Shown here: piece after piece, positions 5,711-8,445 of the stretch
Position numbering within the stretch: the stretch's first letter is position 1
How the letters are laid out: the number at the start of each line of letters is the position of its first letter
DNA from: Acidobacteria bacterium UBA2994
GTDB taxonomy: Bacteria; Acidobacteriota; Vicinamibacteria; Vicinamibacterales; UBA8438
Assembly: GCA_002346545.1 (NCBI GenBank)
Contig: DEAA01000039.1
Location: 24,913-33,357 of the forward strand
DNA length: 8,445 nucleotides
Direction: 5' to 3'
The notes under the pieces: generated by a model
What the model was told of the DNA's origin: nothing
Database searches by the model: none
Seen by the model: the letters and a program-made list of their open reading frames with translations, nothing else
Position numbers and translations under genes: made by a program

Positions 5711-8247
5711 GCTTCGTGCTGCGGATGGCGGCACGCGAGCTTCGAGCGTCGTGGCGGCGCCTGCTCTTTTTCTTCCTCTGTGTCGCCGTCGGGGTCAGCG
5801 CCATCGTGGCGCTTCGGTCACTCATCCAGAGCGTCGCGCTGACAATGACGGCGGAAAGCCGAGCGCTCACGGCGGCTGACATCCTGATCGAGACGGGCCA
5901 GCCCTGGTCTGAAGAGGCCACGGTGCTGATCGATGAGATGCTCGCTGCCGAACCTGAGCTCAGGCGTATGTCCTCGGTTGAAACCGCGACCATGGCGCGC
6001 CCGAACGACCAGAGTCGAACAGTGACCAGAGTCGTACAGCTGCGAGGCGTCGAGGCAGATTTCCCCTACTACGGCGTGTTCGAACTGGGCGATGGCCTGG
6101 AGTATGACCATTCGCTGCTCGCGGGAGGCGGGGCGCTCGTGCGTCCGGAGTTGTTGACGCAGCTCGGGCTGTCTGTTGGCGACGAGTTACTCATCGGTGA
6201 GGGTACGTTCGAGATCCGCGGCGTGATTTACCGCGAGCCGGGACGGCAGTTGGGGGCGTTCAGTTTCGGTCCCCGGGTAATGGTGGATCTCGCCGATTTG
6301 GAGGCGACCGGGTTGCTGGCGTTTGGCTCCCGCGTCGAGCGACAACTGCTGCTCCAGGTGCCTGACGATCGTATCGATTCGCTTGTCACCGCCATGCGTG
6401 AGCCACTGCGGGATTCATACGCTCGCATCCGGTCCTATCGTCGGACCGAGGACCGGATCGCTCGGAACATGTCTAGGGCTGAGAACTATCTCAGCTTGAT
6501 CGGATTTGTCGTTGTCGTGCTCGGCGGTATCGGGGTCTGGAGCGTGACTCGAGTTTTCGTCCAACAGCGTGTGCGCAGTGTTGCCATCCTGAAGTGCCTG
6601 GGCGCCACCAGTGGGCAGGTTCTGGCGATCTATGTGGTCCAGGTGCTGGCGTTGGGGCTGGGCGGCGCGCTGCTCGGGGTGGCCATCGCCGCCATTGGCC
6701 TTGCGGCGATCCCGGCGTCGTTAGCTGAAGAAGCCGCTTCGGTGACCGGCATCGGTGAGATTTCGTACGGGCTGACAACGTCGGCCGTCGGGCAGGGTCT
6801 GGGCGTCGGTGTGGTCGTATCGCTTCTCTTTGCGCTCGGGCCGTTGCTCGAGATGCGCGCTATCAAGCCGCTGGCCTTGCTCCGATGGGGAATGGTGACG
6901 GCCGGCGGTTGGGACCGGGCACAGGCAGCGGTCGCGGTCGTCCTGACCCTCGGCCTGGTTGCCCTAGCCAGCTGGCAGGCGGCGTCGCTCGATGCCGGGC
7001 TGTGGGTGTGCGGCGGTTTCGCTGTCATCGCCGTGGTGTTGCATCTGGTGGGGCAAGGCCTCGTGCGGGTCATCCAGCCGCTGGGAGATGGCGGTCGATT
7101 TGCCTTTCGGCATGCGGTGCTCAACCTGATCAGGCCGGGCAATCAGACCCGGGTGATTCTGCTCGCGGTAGGGCTCGGGAGTTTCTTCATCATCGGGATT
7201 CATGCCGTACAGGCGAACTTGCTTGGCGCTTTCGCGCTCGAGGTCCGCGAAGACACGCCGGACATGTTTCTGATCGATATCCAGCGGGATCAGACCGACG
7301 GGGTGGAGACCTTGCTCGAGCGAGAGCTTGGTCTGGCCCCCAGGTTGCTGCCGGTGCTGCGAGCCCGAGTGACCGGAGTGCAGGGGAGCCGCACGACATT
7401 GGACTCCACGCGCGAAGTGCGGCGACTCGGGGTCGGTCGGGAGTACACCGTCACCTATCGTCCGGAGCTGGCCGAGAACGAGCGGATTGTCGACGGGGAG
7501 TTTTGGGAGGCGGGCACGACCGAGGTAGCCGAGGTGTCTGTGGAGGAGAGCATCCAGGAGCGTCTCGACCTGGTGATGGGAGACATGCTCCGTTTCGATG
7601 TCCTCGGCCGGGAGATCGAAGCCCGGGTCACCAGCGTCCGCACCGTCGACTGGGATGACACCCAGAGCGGTGGGTTCATGTTTCTCTTCCGGCCGGGCCC
7701 TCTCGACGATGCGCCCCACAGCTTCATCGCCTTCCTACAGGGTCCTCCCGATACCGAGGGACGCGCACGCCTGCAACGGGACCTGGTAGCCGGATTCCCG
7801 AACGTGTCGGTGATCGACGGACTCGAGGTCATCGCCACGATCCGGCGAATCCTGGAACATGTCACGCTGGCGATCACCATTGTTGGCGGGATCGCGTTGC
7901 TGAGCGGTGTGTTGATCCTGATCGGCTCGGTAGCAATGACCAAGTTCCAGCGGCTCTACGAAACGGCCATCTTCAAGACGTTGGGAGCCACTAGTCGCAC
8001 CATCGTGCTGATGCTCATATTGGAGTACGGCACGCTCGGTGCACTGGCGGGAGTGGTAGGCTCGTTGGGGGCGTTGGCGCTGACCTGGGGACTGACGCGC
8101 TATCTGCTCGAGATCGCGTGGAATCCGGCGCTGCTCGTCAATCTGGCCGGTCTGGTTCTGACGACCCTGGTGGTTGGAATTGTAGGCGTGGCCGCTAGTC
8201 TCGACGTGCTCAGGAAGAAGCCGCTCGGCACCCTCCGGGCTGAGTGA
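5707..8247 (+). CDS. ybbP: YbbP-type ABC permease with two FtsX domains
   Basis: This 846-residue inner-membrane permease has the double-FtsX architecture of E. coli YbbP, which is about 800 residues. By eye there are ten membrane helices, at about 19-41, 266-289, 312-344, 364-386, 411-427, 434-455, 484-505, 722-746, 769-803 and 815-836. Two large extracytoplasmic domains lie at about 45-260 and 508-718. Both halves carry the coupling-helix motif: ILKCLGATSG at 294-303 and IFKTLGATSR at 755-764. This supports an ancient duplication fused in one chain. A strong ribosome binding site, GAGGGGG (5696-5702), precedes the ATG, which overlaps the ATPase stop as ATGA. With a TesA lipoprotein and LolD-like ATPase alongside, the likely job is moving or extruding hydrophobic or lipid-like molecules at the outer face of the inner membrane. 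The exact substrate is unknown. The C-terminus KPLGTLRAE is the usual FtsX-type ending. Confidence 0.93.
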
Positions 8248-8260
8248 GCGGGTACCCATC

Positions 8261-8269
8261 TGCTATGAT
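8261..8269 (+). promoter_or_regulatory. Extended -10 promoter for the downstream gene
   Basis: TGCTATGAT combines an extended -10 TG (8261-8262) with TATGAT (8264-8269, five of six matches to TATAAT). The predicted transcript start is near 8276. The -35 position (about 8241-8246, TGAGTG) is weak, as is usual for extended -10 promoters. It lies 13 bases after the permease stop, so the next gene has its own promoter. Confidence 0.5.
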
Positions 8270-8277
8270 CGTGGTTT

Positions 8278-8362
8278 TGCCCCCACAGGCGAACGACGCC
8301 TGAAGGGTGGCAGATCGGCGCGGCCCGTGGTGGCCGGGTGACCGGCCGGATGAGTGCGCCGG
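8278..8362 (+). ncRNA. Structured 5' leader, possible cis-regulatory RNA (family unknown)
   Basis: Two compact structures follow the predicted transcript start. Hairpin A (8278-8312) has CAGGCG (8286-8291)/CGCCTG (8297-8302) around the loop AACGA. It is extended by CCC/GGG and TGCC/GGCA after a small internal loop and a bulge. Structure B has an outer 8-bp stem, 8315-8322 with 8355-8362, including two G-U pairs. It encloses GGCCGG (8332-8337)/CCGGCC (8342-8347) capped by GTGA, a GNRA-type tetraloop. This much ordered pairing with a GNRA loop right after a promoter suggests a leader regulator, but GC-rich DNA makes chance pairing easier. I matched it to no known riboswitch family. Confidence 0.35.
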
Positions 8363-8382
8363 AAGAGACTACAGGGAGCGCC

Positions 8383-8445
8383 ATGGACGTATCGACGTAC
8401 AAGGATTCGCTGTTGCGGAAGCGCTCGGAGATTCTCTCGGCGGGA
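8383..8445 (+). CDS. N-terminal 21 residues of an unidentified protein, possibly TraR/DksA family; runs off the window
   Basis: The ATG at 8383 has a clear ribosome binding site, AGGGAG (8373-8378), four bases upstream. The frame stays open to the window end, giving MDVSTYKDSLLRKRSEILSA plus one Gly. The short start followed by a basic amphipathic helix (YKDSLLRKRSEIL) resembles the N-terminus of short TraR/DksA-type zinc-finger regulators, but the diagnostic C4 zinc region lies beyond the window. An in-frame ATG at 8350 would add 11 residues but has a poor ribosome binding site and sits inside the leader structure. The gene appears to have its own promoter at 8261-8269. Confidence 0.4.
   Translation, partial: MDVSTYKDSLLRKRSEILSAG

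Noticed and set aside
6885..7658. 257-residue plus-strand open frame inside the permease gene in another frame
   Set aside because: Its composition is rich in Arg, Gly and Pro with no motif, typical of an off-frame shadow of GC-rich coding sequence.
6964..7719. 251-residue minus-strand open frame inside the permease gene
   Set aside because: It is antisense to a gene with clear FtsX motifs; its translation shows no domain or membrane pattern, and long antisense frames are common in GC-rich DNA.
8286..8302. Resemblance of the AACGA-loop hairpin to guanidine-II (mini-ykkC) riboswitch hairpins
   Set aside because: That class needs two hairpins with ACGR loops. The second hairpin here has a GTGA loop, and the downstream gene start does not look like a guanidine-related gene.

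Overview
This is a GC-rich bacterial window with densely packed genes and no mobile element, CRISPR array, tRNA or rRNA gene that I could see. The organism is probably Gram-negative. The evidence is a lipobox-bearing SGNH esterase encoded with a YbbA/YbbP-type (MacB/FtsX-fold) ABC system, as in proteobacteria and, from memory, Acidobacteriota. High GC, the CstA/CC-tail/ArsA cluster and the start of a possible short TraR/DksA-like gene do not settle the phylum. I would guess Acidobacteriota or a proteobacterium, with low confidence.

Layout: (1) 1-438 is the 3' end of S-adenosylhomocysteinase (ahcY), closed by a terminator-like hairpin at 510-537. (2) 541-627 is a conspicuously AT-rich patch with a promoter-like signal and two copies of an operator-like unit, leading into a 52-residue unrecognised small membrane-type protein (628-786). 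(3) Convergent to it, on the minus strand, lies a compact three-gene operon read as cstA (3768-2083), a small protein ending in Cys-Cys (2078-1812; the cory-CC-star family as I recall it) and an ArsA/Get3-like ATPase (1795-803). (4) Divergent from cstA, across a 61-bp spacer, is a DUF2784 membrane protein (3830-4213). (5) A three-gene plus-strand unit follows: a lipoprotein TesA-like arylesterase/lysophospholipase (4271-4996), a LolD/YbbA-type ATPase (5021-5710) and an 846-residue two-FtsX-domain permease (5707-8247, overlapping by ATGA). (6) 8248-8382 holds an extended -10 promoter and a strongly structured leader ahead of a gene cut by the window end (8383 onward).

Two functional modules stand out. 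The first is CstA + CC-tail protein + ArsA-like ATPase. CstA-family proteins are peptide/pyruvate transporters that in E. coli work with small YbdD/YjiX-type partners, which also end in Cys-Cys. Here a different CC-tailed small protein and a P-loop ATPase sit in that position. The second is TesA-YbbA-YbbP, an envelope ABC machine linked to a lipid-active hydrolase, here apparently anchored by its own lipid. The first module is the best candidate for a poorly described system. The structured leader at 8278-8362 and the duplicated operator-like units at 562-618 are the best non-coding leads.
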